Positions 45,667-57,814 of a stretch of 64,000 bases of DNA are shown piece after piece; the stretch's first letter is position 1; every line of letters starts with the position of its first letter. This DNA is from Desmodesmus armatus. Its lineage: Eukaryota; Chlorophyta; Chlorophyceae; Sphaeropleales; Scenedesmaceae. The translations under genes were made by a program, and so were the position numbers. Under the pieces are notes generated by a model that saw nothing but the letters and a program-made list of their open reading frames with translations, had not been told where the DNA came from and made no database searches. The stretch lies in assembly GCA_007449985.2 (NCBI GenBank), contig VIIQ02000679.1:325001-389000 (forward strand), written 5' to 3'.

Positions 45667-47169
45667 TGTGGCGCCTACCAGCACTGCTTTTGCGTTTCGC
45701 GGTTTGCGTCACTGTATATTGTATTCGTGAAATCCTGAAGGCATCACAACTACGAGCAAAGAAGACATTGCAATGGGGGGCACGAGCTCGAAAGCAAATG
45801 GTGGTGACGTAGGCACTGATCTCACAGCAGATGAGGTTCAAATACTCTAACAGCAATTCAATAAGTTCGCAGCAGAGTACCGGCAGCACCATGGCGTGGC
45901 TCTGGAGTTGAGCTCACAGCTGGCGCTGCTGAGCGATGTGTTGGAACAGCAGGACAGCACAAATCAGGAAGCAGACACGTTCCTGTCATTCTCAGGAGGT
46001 CGAAACACTGCCAGTGGCCTCCACAACGACACAGTCTCCAGCCCAAGCTCGGAGATTGGCCAAAAGGTGAGGTGTCATACCAGCACAGCATGCATGACTT
46101 TTCAGGGTTGGTCCTTGCAGAGCAAGCCTCACAAGCCTTACAGTTGCACAGCCCCACCTGAGCTAGGAAAGACTGAATGCATGGAGGGTGTCAAATGTGC
46201 TCTTGTGTGCTGGAACGTACTTGCCCCTTAGCCAAGGCTGCACCATGCCCACTTTGCTACTGCTGACAGTGAATTCTATGCCTGTTGCAGGCTACACACA
46301 GTGCAGCTGGTTCTACTGAGGCAGCACAGCCAGATCTGCAAGAGAAGCAGATCACCATTGGCAGGCTGCAAGAGCAGCTGCAGGGCTTACAGCTGCTCAT
46401 GCAGCAACTGACACAAGAGTTCTCAAAGTAGGTGCTTGCCTCGTTCAGTGGTCACTGACTGCCAGCCTTGAACTTCACTTGAAAATTCGAACACACCCTC
46501 TTGCACATCTGCAACATCCTGCTTTGCAGAAGTTGGACAGGTGCCGACAAATGCGCAAGTAATCTCCACCAGCGACGCGCGCGCTGCGCAGCATTCCATC
46601 TCAGCATCCATCCATCCCGCTCGCTCAGCCACCTAGGCTAGTAGCCAGAGCTAGTGGCCCACATGTTCATGTACATGGCTGTTACTCATAGCCTTCGCTG
46701 CGTGTGGGGGCGTGCGTGCAGGATGTGCGGCTACAGGGTCAACATTGCAATGAAGCTGGACAGTTTGGAGGAGGAGATCTAGGCCCTTGATCTTGAGCGC
46801 CAGCGCCTGGCCGACGAGCTGGCACAAGCGCAGCTGGCTGGCACCCAAGAGCAGGCAGACGATCAAGAGGTCAGTGCCACTGCCAAGTTGGGTTTAGAAG
46901 CACTTACGCATCCACTGCACTGAATGCACTGCACCAGGATGGTGCATCCATCCTGTCCAATGCAAGCTTTGCTTGACAGTTTGACACTGGTGTGAGTAAA
47001 CTATACAGTCACTGCTAGAAGGTGGCGTCGCCCGGAAGCGCTGAGTGACCGTGACGGTGTGCATGCAGCCTGCTGAGCCAAATGCATGACGCAGTGCGGC
47101 ACTGGGTGCAAAGTAGTCACTGCGTTAGTACCGCCGCACTGGCTGCTTCAGGGACGTGCCACGAGTGGA

Positions 47170-47190
47170 GGGTTTAGGGTTTGGGGTTTG
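47170..47190. repeat. short telomere-like tract
   Basis: GGGTTTAGGGTTTGGGGTTT inside the unrelated insert of copy B, followed by A-rich (AAAAAAT) repeats at 47247-47270. Confidence 0.5.
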
Positions 47191-47864
47191 ATTTTGGCTG
47201 ACCATCCGGCAAAGGAGCCAGTGGCTGTTGTAGGAAGCGGGACAAAATAAAAAAATAAAAAAATAAAGCGGCAGCACTGTGTACAGAGACATCAGGCAGA
47301 CCGTCATGCACAAAATAACAAAGGCCAACCCAAGCACAAACCTGTCGTCAGACATATGACACACAGTATATATGGGCTTCTACTTTGAAGAGCTTTTGTC
47401 AAAACCCTGCTGCAGGGCCCCTTGAATTGAGGGAGGGAAGGCAGCCTGCTTATGATACTACTTGTGTACGTAGCTACACAGTGTGTGCTAGTACTCAGTA
47501 CTAGCGGCTAGTAGAGACAGAGCTGAGGAAGCAGAAATTTGTGCTTGTAGCACAAACACAGGGCTAGGGAAGGTGCCATGCCCAGTCGCCCTATCTCACA
47601 TCAGAGATGCCTACTAGGAGAGTCTCTTTCTCTCACACCAGAGTCTTGTTAGGGGGAGGCCCTGGGCCAAGAAGGGGACAAGACTCCTGGCAGGCCGGAC
47701 TGTCCGATAGGCACACAGACTGCACCCAGACTGTACCCAGATGTGCGCCGCCGGGCGGCCCAAACGATAGGCATAACATCCAGACTTCTGTGTATGTCTG
47801 AGCCAAATCAACCAGTCTGGGCCAATCCCCTAGAAATATATCAACCCCCCTCCCAGGACCCAGA

Positions 47865-48102
47865 GCCCCCTGGTCTGACCCGCCATTGTCGTCTGTGCTG
47901 TCTGGACTGTCTGAGCTGATCCCCCTTGGATCCGCTGTCAACCCCCCAGCCCCCAAGGGCCCCCTTGTCTGGGCCGTTCCTGTCGTCTGGGCTGTCTGGA
48001 CCGTCTGAGCCGATTCCTTGAGAAAAGAATCAATTTTCAGTCCCCACGGCCCCTTGTCTGGGCCGTCCCTGTCGTCTGGGCTGTCCGGCCTGTCTGAGCC
48101 TC
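47865..48102. repeat. minisatellite, three ~55-bp units
   Basis: Units near 47865-47922, 47959-48017 and 48049-48102 share TGTCGTCTGGGCTGTC and TGTCTGAGC, separated by variable spacers. Confidence 0.65.
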
Positions 48103-48496
48103 AGATGGAATCCATCCAGCTCATCTACTTCTAGGACTTTCACTCAACTTGCCACTCACAGGGTTCACTCAACTTGCCACAGCGCTGGGTGAGGACAACC
48201 CTGAGTTTGTGGTGAGGCTGTGCAACACCCCAACCGCTGTGCCGGCACTGACAGCTGCCCTACGAGCAGAGGGCAATGATGAAGAACAGCAGCTGCTTCT
48301 GGCGCTGCTGCTGTTCATGTCCAGGGCACACTGTGCCTGGCTGCCCAGCACCATCCACACCATCAGCATGCAACCAGGGGTGGTGGACAAGCTGCAGCAG
48401 CTGAGTGACAAGGAAGACGATGGTGAGCCGCGCTACCCGGATGCCACCAGCCTGCTGCAGCTGGTGCAGGTGCTGACTGCAAAACAGCTCAGCTGA

Positions 48497-50660
48497 GTGG
48501 TCCAGGGAGAAGGATGAAACGCCGCTTCTCCCTGATGCCACCAGCCTGCCAGGCAGCTGGTGCGGCTATTGACTCCGAGTTGGCTTAGCGGCTGAGCTGA
48601 CCGAGCTAGACCTGGCAGGGTGCCTGGCCAGTGGCTGATGGGAGGTTACACTTCTGTGTTTTTTGTGGGGCGCTTCGCATCAGATGCTCACTGGCAGTGC
48701 TTACTAGAGCTTGGCACTGCCACTGTGTGTGCCTGAGGGGTGGGGATGGAAGGGCTGCAGCCTGATTGCTCATCATGTGATGGGCCGCTTGACTGCTTGT
48801 TGGGGTGTTGAGCCAAGCCTTTGGCTTGATTCGGGGTGTCACACTTGTGTTGTTGCCGCCTGCGGATGATGGCTGCATGTGCTATGTTTCGGGTGGCCAC
48901 ACCGAGTTAGCCCAGCATAGAATGCTGCTGCTGCTGGTCTGTTCAGTCAGTTGTCATCCAGTCTGCAACATGAGAGTTTGTGCACCGTTCAAGGCTTGGC
49001 TGCTGCCTGAGCCGCAACTGCTGTGCATTTGAGTCAGGCCAGGCGGGTGTGCTGATGCATGCCAGGCCTGAGGCACTGGTTCTGTGGTTGCTGTGGCTGG
49101 TCTCAGCCTCATGACAAGATGGACTGTGAGAGCCTCTCGGCATGATGCCGCAAAATAGGTCCACTGCAAGAGACGGTGTCCCAGGCCTGTTGTGCAGGTT
49201 GTTGTGCTGCACATACTAATAGTCAGTGAAATTGATTGGTGCTACGTGCTCCGAGTGCGGCGTACTACTGAGTGCGGCCCACAGCGTCACAATCATGGAT
49301 GGCCAGGGCTTGTCACAGGGCTGAAAGGCTGCACTGTTCTTCAAGGCTGCACACTGTGCGTGGTGCTGCTGGTGTGTTGGTGTGTGCGTTTGGTTGACTG
49401 CCTGTGACAGGCTGCAACTTAGCCTACTGGGTGCGTGACGGGACCAAGTTTGGAAAGGGGGAGGGGCACAGCTTGGGCTGAGCATGAATGCAGCTGCCGC
49501 AAACAGTGCGACACCTGCAAACAGTGCCATGTTAACATGGCAAGTTAACGTTATTTGTTTGGGGTAACACATATGACATGGCAAGCTCGTCTGTGATGGA
49601 GTTCCAGCCCACTCAGTACCTGATGCAGCTGTACCAGGGGGGCCATGCATTGCAATGCTTTCAGGTCCTTTTGGCACGCGCCAGGGAGTCCCTGCAGTAT
49701 TCACAACCAGCCCCAGCTGGCTGCTTCATGTCCACATACAAGTAATCTTGTAATCCAAACCATCTCACACTTCAGCAGTGGCCCCTTACATGCATCCTAA
49801 GCCATTGCAAACATTCAATATGCACTGGGTGTGCTGTTAGTTTCTTTTTGAGTGTACAGTCGCATGCCACAGTCATGGCGTCTCTACTGGATCACCACTG
49901 TGACGCTGAGCTGTACTCCAGATTGTGTGCAACGCACGTTTCGGAAGCTGATGCCATGTGCTGCCACACTGATGAGTTGGTTGAGAGTGAAAAGTGCATC
50001 TTGTGTACCATACCCCTGCCTGAAACCACACTGAGTAGGGGCGCAAAGAGAGAGCAGGCAAGCCGACCGCTGATTCATGAGACGCTCCAACAAGCAAGAG
50101 AAGACATGCGGGCATGGTTATGGTTGCAGGATCAGGGTATCACGGCAGCAAAGGGTCCAAGCAACATCCGCACCTAACCCAAGCCAGGCTGCAGCAGCGG
50201 GCATGTCACCATTTGCGAAGCTGCACCTGCGTGTGCCTGATTGGTGGCATCTCTGAATGAGATACTGATCTCCTCTGGTGAATTGATAACCTGAAGCAGT
50301 GCATGCCTTGCACTTGCAGGTCAAGGCACCTGAGGAGCCACCAGCTGGCCAGCCACTTGCTAACTACAGCCACGACTACAGCATGCAGGCTGTGGGGGCT
50401 GCTGCAACCACGTACACTGTTGCACGATGGATCTGTTTACAGTTATGCAAACATATTTGCACCCTTGACCCTGTATTTATGTGTCTTTCAAGACCCAGAG
50501 TTCAGAGTCTCAGCTGTTGCAACCTCTCACGGCGCCCGGCCATCCTTCCTGTCAACTTGAACGAAGCCTGCAGCAAAACAAGTAAAGGCTGTTGAGAGCG
50601 CATCTTCATGTTTGTACGCATGATATGCAGAGTTGTCCTGGCTGTTGCTGCGGTGCGGGA
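48497..50660. other. Spacer of tandem unit 2
   Basis: Aligns in patches to the spacers after copies A and C. An open frame at 49848-50177 shows no domain and overlaps sequence conserved as spacer (compare 44500-44600), so it is not called a gene. Confidence 0.5.
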
Positions 50661-50693
50661 CTAATGCTACAGCCGGGTTTGTAAAATGTAGCT
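50661..50693 (+). promoter_or_regulatory. shared upstream motif, copy C
   Basis: CTAATGCTACAGCCGGGTT then TGTAGC, 124 bases before the copy C ATG. Confidence 0.5.
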
Positions 50694-50784
50694 GCCACCA
50701 TGTTGAACTGATGCAGCATTGTACCAGTAGCTTTAACAAAAATTGAGGTTACGTTTGGGAGCAAGCACACACGTATAGACGGGA

Positions 50785-53700
50785 ATGGGGGGCAAAGGCT
50801 CCAAAGCGAAGGGTGGTGACGTGGGCACTGGCCTCACTGCGGATGAGGTGGCAAGGCTTTTGCATTTTCTTCGAAAGTTTGAACAAGATTACGGGCAGCT
50901 CCACGGCGTGGCGTTGGACTTGGGCTCACAGCTGGCGCTGCTCAACGGGGCGCTGGTCCAATCCCACCCCGTAATTGAGGCAACAGGCATACATCCAGAA
51001 GGGGCAGAAGGCATTCACAGTGGTCCTCGAGCTCGCAACGACGCAGGCTCAGGGCCACACTCTGGGAGCAGCCAGCAGACGGTGAGCTGGCGGTGAGCTG
51101 GCACACACTGTCTGCACTGTGTGCTGCTGCTGTCTCAGGCCTAGGGCTAGAGCAACTTGAACAGGTTTTGCAGTTGCTTATATTGATAGGGTTGTGCCTG
51201 CAACGTTGTACCTTGCTGCCTGAGTGGCACGAGAGTCACCCACCCTTGCCTAAGGCTGCACCGCTATAGTACCATGTTGCTCCTACTTCACAAAGGTTCT
51301 CTGCCTCCTAGGAAACCGCTGACAGTAAGCTTTGTGCAACCTGCAGACCCTTCAAAACGCAAATGAGGCCGACAGGCTTCTGTCTGGCGATGCAAACACT
51401 CCTGAGGCAGCACAGCCAGGGCTGCAAGAGGAACAGAGCACCAATGCCAGCCTGCAAGACCAGCTGCAAGGCTTGCTGCAACTGCTGCAGCACCTGCCAC
51501 AGGTGGTAGTAGCAGAACAACCATACCATGATGTTGTCAGCAGCAATGCCACCGTGACTGCCAAGCTTGCAATTGCACTTACAGGCCCAGTAGGGCCCAC
51601 ACGCAGTCCTGCTAGTAGTACTGCTAGTAGCCTATTGCTCCAAGCATGATCATGATCTAGCCCAGGGCACGCAGTGCTCAGCTCTATAGGCTATAGAGTA
51701 CTTCAGACAAACTCAAGTATGTATATATCTTAGCGACAGCTTGCAGGAGGCTGGTGCATTCCCAAGGCCTTATGCTTTGCACTGTTGGCTGCAGGTCCAA
51801 GCATGCAGGCAGGAGTCTGATGCAGCTGCACCAAGCCCAGGTGATGCTGCTTCCGAGGCGACTGGGCAACTGCAGGAGCAGCTGGCAGTTTTGGAGGCAC
51901 TGCTATTCACTACAGAAGAGGATGTGGGCAGCCTTGTGGCACAGAAGGAAGGGCTGCAGAGCGATTTGGAGCGCCAAGGGCAGCAATGCAGCGAGCTTCA
52001 AGAGCAAATGCAGGTCTTGCGGCAACAGCTTGAACAAGTAAGAGCAGCTAATGTTAGCTGGTTTTAGCCAACACCAGCCATCATAGGCTATGACTGGCAG
52101 CACCAGTGCTTGAACGGCATGTAGGGCCCCTGTTTGACTTACAAGCTATGGCACATGACACTGTCATCAATAGCGGAATCAACCGCACATGCCTGCAAGA
52201 CAGCTCGTGTCGCTATGAAAGCTCCTGTTGTGAAGGCCGCTGCCGCAGCACATGTGACCGTCACAACAGGGGTTCTGCTAGTTGAGTTCCATCCAATGTT
52301 CCTGGGGTCTTCGGCCCTGCTGAGCATCTTCTGCCTGGCACCGGTGCCAGGTACCTGAAGGATTTTCAGGCTCCAGACAGACCCCAGCCGCTGGGTAGGT
52401 TCTAGTCTAGCCTGGTAGGTTCTCAAATGCCGTGCACAGCCATGTAGGGCTGCATGACCAACTTGGCCAGCAAAGATGTTTGTTTCCTGTGCGCTGCGTT
52501 CTGGTTGCATTTCAGGCCCACCAGGAGCATGAGGAAGCAGTGCAAGCAGGCCTCCAGGAGTCCAATGCAGCGGCGGTTGCTGCTGCTGCCCTGGCTGCTG
52601 CAACTGAGCAGCAGCTGGCAGACTTGCAGGCACAGCTAGCGACTCAGGAAGAGATTATGGCAAGCTTCCGCACAGAAAAGCAAGAGCTGCAGAGCCGCAA
52701 TGAGCTTCAGCAGCAGCGGTGCAGTGAGCTGCTGGAAAAGCTGACAAAGGTGGGAGTGGCTGTCCGCAAAATAGCCTGGGGCCCGGCCAGTCAGGCTGAC
52801 ATGCGGTGTGGTAACTAGTGAACTTCAGAGCATGGCCTGCTGTCACAGGTCACTCTGACGTCAGGCCGTGGGGATGGGGTCTTTACAGGGTTTGCCAACC
52901 CAGGCACATGCCTGCAGGGCACAATTGCTTGGCAACTTGGCAAGTAACCTTGGGGTAATATGGGAAGGCTTTCCCCAAGCGTTGGGCGTGACACCGCCCC
53001 TGACCCCTGGGTGCTGTGAGAGCATTCGTAGACCTTCAGACAGCTCTAGTCAGGGCTCTGTGGGATCCGATCCCACATTGAGAGTCTCAACTTGTGCGCT
53101 GATCTGCTATTTTCAGTGCACAATGGTCCGACTCAGACGCGCACCCTCTGTGGGCCGTCTTGAGTCTTTAGTGACGTTGTCTTCTGTTTACTGCATGCTG
53201 CGTTCAGGCCCAAACAGAGCTTCTGGAACATGTGCAAGGACGCCTTCAAGAATCCCATGCAGCCGCACAAACCGCTGCTGCCTTGGCGGCAAGTGAACAG
53301 CAGCTGGCGGCCTTACAAGCACTGCTAGCCACCAAGGAGGGGGGCCTGAGCAGCCTCCAGGCAGAGAACGAGGAGCTGCACAGCAACCTGAGCTCCCAAC
53401 AGCAGCAGTGCAGCGAGCTGCAAGAGCAAGTGCAGGTCTTGCGGCAACAGTTTGAACAGGTGGGAGCGGCATGTCGGCAGCCCGTTGCCTGTAAGATTGA
53501 GGTACAGCAAGCCCAAAAGTGCCACATGAACTCTTGCAAGCTGTACATGCCTGCAGGAAATGCTGCTGCAATTTTAAAGTGAAGCTAGCACTGTTGATTG
53601 AGTTGCCACAAGCAAAAGAGCTTGACGGTTGGACCACTGTATGACTCAGACCATGTTTGCACGAAGTCGTCACAGCAATGCGGTGTAAACGGCATACCAT

Positions 53701-55393
53701 GTGACCAAGTTCTTGTCACAGGCAGGCAACTAGGTCATCTCACTTTACTGTCTAGTTTTTATGTTCTTGCATTCAGGCCCAGGATCAGGTGCAAGCACAA
53801 CTGCAGGAGAGCAATGCAGCTGCACAACATGCTGCTGCCCTGTCTGCTGCAACTGAGCAGCAGCTGCGTGGGCAGTTGGCAGACTTGGAGGCACAATTAT
53901 CCACCCAGAAGCAGGAGCTCAGCAGCATTCGCACAGACAAGCAAGAGCTGCAGAGCCGTATGGACCTCAAACAGGAGCCTCCTGAGTGCAAACAGCTGCT
54001 GCAGCAATGCAGCGAGCTGAAGCAACAGCTGCATGCAGAGCAGGGCCGCTCTGCCGAGGTTGAGCAGCTGCAGCTGGTCCAGAAGCAGAAGTCAGACGCC
54101 TTTGCGGCTGCCTGGCTGGCTGGCTGGTTGGCGCTGCCCTCCGTGACCATGGCTCAGCTGTTAGACCTCATGGCCCCCTCACAGCCTGCTGATGTCAAGG
54201 CAGCCGCAGTAAGGGAGCTGTTACACAGGATGAGGGAGCTCAGGACAACGGAAGATCTCGAGCGTGAGCTGGCTGCCTTCCAGCAGCATCCTCAGGGGGT
54301 GTCCTGGCTGGCTCAGCTGGTGACTGCGCCTGATGATGATGACACACAGCTGGCAGCACTGGAGGCACTAAGGGCGCTGTGCTTATTGCTTACACCTGAG
54401 CTTGCAGTGCAGCTGGTGTGTAAGCCTGGGATGGTTGACACCCTGGTGCGGCTGATGCATGAGGGTGATGCTGCCAAGCAGGCTGCAGCTGCGGGGGCAG
54501 TTCACACGCTCCCCATGCCTGCTTTATCCAAGCCCTGGCCAGAGCCGCTGGCCCCAGCCCAGTCAGACCCCAACAGCTGGCCAGTCGTCTCAGGCCTGGT
54601 GGCTGTGCTGCGGGCACCTGCAGTGTCAGCTGGGGGCAAGGAGCATGCAGCATGGGCAATGTACTACCTGGTGCGTGCATTTATGGGTGACACACCTCCC
54701 CCTGCTGCTGCCCAGCTGCACCCAGCAGTCCAAGCTGCTTTTGCGCCCCTGGTGGCAGTGCTGCAGCATGAAGAGGATGAGGACGTACAGTACGCGGCTG
54801 CATGGGCCCTAGGCTCACTGGCTGAGGGCTGTCCGGTCAACCAGTCCCTGATTGGAGCTGTGGATGGAGCAATCAGCGGGCTGTGGCAGAGGCACGGGTC
54901 AGGCTATGACCCGCACAGGACTACGGTGCTGGCTGCTGTGGTCGAGGGTCACGGCCTCAACCAGTCCCGCCTGTTGCACCTAGATGGATTCATGGAGGGC
55001 TTGATGGGGATGCTGACTCAGTCAGCTCAGCTCAGACATGATGATCCGTGGGAGTTCACATGCGTTGCTCAAGCGCTGGATACGGACAACCCTGAGTTTG
55101 TGATGAGGCTGTGCAACACCCCAACCGCTGTGCCAGCACTGACAGCTGCCCTGGTCGCAAAGGGCGATTTTAATGGAATTTTCCAGGTGCTCCTGGCGCT
55201 GCTGCTGTCCATGTCCAGGGCACACTGTGCCTGGCTGCCCAGCACCATCCACACCATCAGCATGCAGCCAGGGGTGGTGGACAAGCTGCAGCAGCTGAGT
55301 GAGACCAAGGATGAGGATGGCAAGCCACGCTACCCGGATGCCACCAGCCTGCTGCAGCTGGTGCAGGTGCTGACTGCAACACAGCTCAGCTGA
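50785..55393 (+). CDS. Coiled-coil/ARM-repeat protein with MGGKGSK start (family copy C)
   Basis: Six phase-0 exons: 50785-51081, 51347-51589, 51795-52037, 52516-52749, 53208-53459, 53777-55393 (961 residues); the second donor (CCA/GTAGGG) is the least certain. MGGKGSK fits N-myristoylation, with basic residues but no Cys nearby. Residues about 100-530 are coiled coil built from similar exon modules that begin AQ or AH and contain ESNAA-ALAA-EQQL-LQA-LAT. Residues about 537-961 form an ARM/HEAT-like solenoid (LLDLMAPSQPADVKAAAVREL, MVDTLVRLMHEGDAAKQAAA, PAVQAAFAPLVAVLQHEEDEDVQ, and the C-terminal CNTPTAVPALTAALVAKG). This is the longest intact member. Likely a membrane-tethered scaffold of unknown partner. 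A TGTAA at 55782-55786 is a possible poly(A) signal. Confidence 0.8.
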
Positions 55394-57814
55394 GTGAGTC
55401 CAGGGAGAAGGATGCAACGCCGCTTCTCCCTGATGCCACCAGCCTGCTGCAGCTGGGGCAGCTGCTGAATCCGAGTTAGCTTAGCGGCTGAGCTGACTGA
55501 GCTGACAGAGCTAGACCTGGCAGGGTGCCTGGCCAGTGGCTGATGGAAGGTAAAGTTTCTGTGTGTGTTGGGGGGGGGTGGTGGAAGCGGGCGCTTTGCA
55601 TCAGATGCTCACTGGCAGTGCTTACTACAGCTTGGCACTGCCAGTGTGTGTGCCTGAGGGGTGGAGGTGGAAGGGCTGCAGCCTGATTGCTCGTCATGTG
55701 ATGGACTGCTTGACTGCTCGTTGGGGTTTCGAGCCAAGCCTCTGGCTTGATTCGGGGTGTCACACTTGTGGTGTTGCCGCCTGTAAGTCACCTGCAGGCG
55801 GCCTATGTTTCGGGTAGTTGCAGTCCGACCTGGGCGTCCCAGCATCAAATGCAGTGCTAGTCTGTTCAGTCGGATGTTGTGCCAGTCTTCAGCATGAGCG
55901 TTCGTGCACCCGGTGTTCAGGGCTTGTCTGCTGCATGAGCCTCAGCTGCTGCGCGTTTGGAGTTAGGCCAGCCGGGTGTGCTGCTGCATACCAGGCCCTA
56001 GGTTGTATGGTTGCTATGGCTGGTCTCAGTTGAAATTCCGCATGACGAGACGGACTGTGAGAGGTTGCCGCAAGCAAGGTTTGCTGTATGAGGCAGTATC
56101 TCAGGTCTGTAGTGCAGATTGTTGTGCGGCACTTACCGCAAGGCTGTTGGCGTTGGTGCTATATACCCGTTTTCGCAACTTTGGCAAAGAGGTGTTTCAC
56201 AGGGCGGGGCCTGTGAGAGGCTGCACTCTTTTCAAAAGAGCAACGTTTGCTTGGCATGTGACAAGTTGTAAGCATGTTGGTGTGTCATTCTAATTGACTG
56301 GCGGTGTGGTGCATCTGTCGCCAAGCTGAGTGAATCCTGGTGCGCTGCCAAGCATGCCATGCAAGCCTGCTCAGGCTGCAACTCATCAGGATTGAATTAT
56401 TAGTGCTGCCAGCACTACTGGATGATCCAGTGATCCAAGGCTCAGACACACATGACCGGACAAACGGTACAAAAGGGGGTGACGAATAGGGCATCCATGC
56501 AGCTGTCAACACAGTGCCGCACTGCAGCCTGAAGTTACCTGTACTCAGCGTGTCAGGATCCTTGTTTGGTGTGACATGTGCAGCATGGCAAGCTCAGCTT
56601 GCTATAGCTACATTTACATTGTAGCTACATTTGCAAAAATGGGGTCAAGCCCTTACCCGCTGTATCACAGCAGCAACAGATACGTCAAGAAGGTAGCTAC
56701 TCAATGACCTCCCTCCTGCCCTGCAGAGTGTGGCGCCACACACAGTGCTGCTTCCAAGCAGGCTGTGTATTTGGCAGCCCTGAGGGCCAAGGTCAAGTGT
56801 ACTAACTGATATCATTACCCTAATGACTCATGATGCATGGCTGCAGGACTGTCCACACTGCCCAGACTGCTGTTTCCCTGCCCAGTTGCATCATGCCATT
56901 GAGTTGGTGATAGCAAAGGGCCACCTCGCGGGCGGAGTTGATGCTGCTTGGTGGAGATGTTTGGACATGTCATGACACAACGTGCAAGTATTTGTGCCAC
57001 ATAGTTTGGCCGTATGCCACGGGCGTGATCATCACGGGTGGTGTCCTGGACACCACTCAGTCGCCTCACCTTCAGGGCATGATGCCCTTCATGCGGCGTG
57101 GCATGGTGCCAGCATGGCCCTGGAAGGCACCACTGGGGTGGCACACCCAACATGGCTGGGCCAATTTCTGCATATGGCAGGGCTCAACTACCTCCTGCGT
57201 GTGAGGAATAGGTGTGAGGAATATCACTCGGGGGGGGGGGGGGGTAACTGTCCTGGGGAGGGAGATAGCTAGTAGCAACATAGCTAGCTAGGCTATCGAA
57301 ACACAGAATGGCTGACGCCCAGGTGCTGGATTGCTTCCTGTCAGAGTTGACATGGAATCGAGGAAGCCGTGACTGCAGTGCTGCTCCTGATTCGCTGCCA
57401 CACATCTGCTGTTGCGGGCGTGCTGCTGCTGGGGTGCCGCTGCTGCCCCTTGCCAGCCAGGAGTGAACACAGAGGGGCTGTTGTGAGCACTGCTGATCAC
57501 AAGGCTGCGTTGTGAACTGTTTTCCAAATTGCCAAAGTCAGTCTGTTGGGCAGTCTATCTGTCAGTCAGTCAGTCATGCCAGGTGGAATTGAAGTTTGGC
57601 AACGGTTGCCTGCCTCGGTCAATCGAACTTTCTCACCAAGCCACCATGCGGGTGAACGTCAGGCCTGATAAGTCTGTGAGAGCGAACTGATTCATTTGAT
57701 TAAGTCACTGGCCTTTGTGCACAGACCGTGCTGCACCGTGGTCTGGCGTGTACTTGGTTCGCGGCGGGGTCCCTAGTTGCGTGGCTCCACAAGAAAACAG
57801 TCTTGTAAGACGCA
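55394..57814. other. Spacer between copy C and the TM-anchored gene
   Basis: 55500-56500 aligns to the spacers after copies A and B. 56602-56631 holds TAGCTACATTTACATTGTAGCTACA-type words. No gene recognised in 56500-57814; G-run at 57231-57244. Confidence 0.5.

Larger units (their letters stand above)
45772..48496 (+). pseudogene. Coiled-coil/ARM family copy B, pseudogene
   Basis: Starts MGGTSSKANGGDVGTDLTAD. A TAA interrupts the first exon near 45848 (after DEVQIL); the homologous reading continues with FAAEYRQHHGVALELSSQLALL. Further exons: 46291-46429 (ending LTQEF with an AA/GTAGGTGC donor) and 46722-46869, which has an in-frame TAG in LEEEI-ALDLERQRLADEL. The middle and most of the ARM region are missing, replaced by about 1.2 kb of unrelated sequence (46880-48140). 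The last part, 48165-48496, matches the C-terminus of copy C (DNPEFVVRLCNTPTAVPALTAAL to LLQLVQVLTAKQLS). Two stops and a large deletion make function unlikely. Confidence 0.8.

Noticed and set aside
49848..50177. 109-codon open frame between copies B and C
   Set aside because: Overlaps spacer sequence conserved after copy A, where it is not open; no domain.
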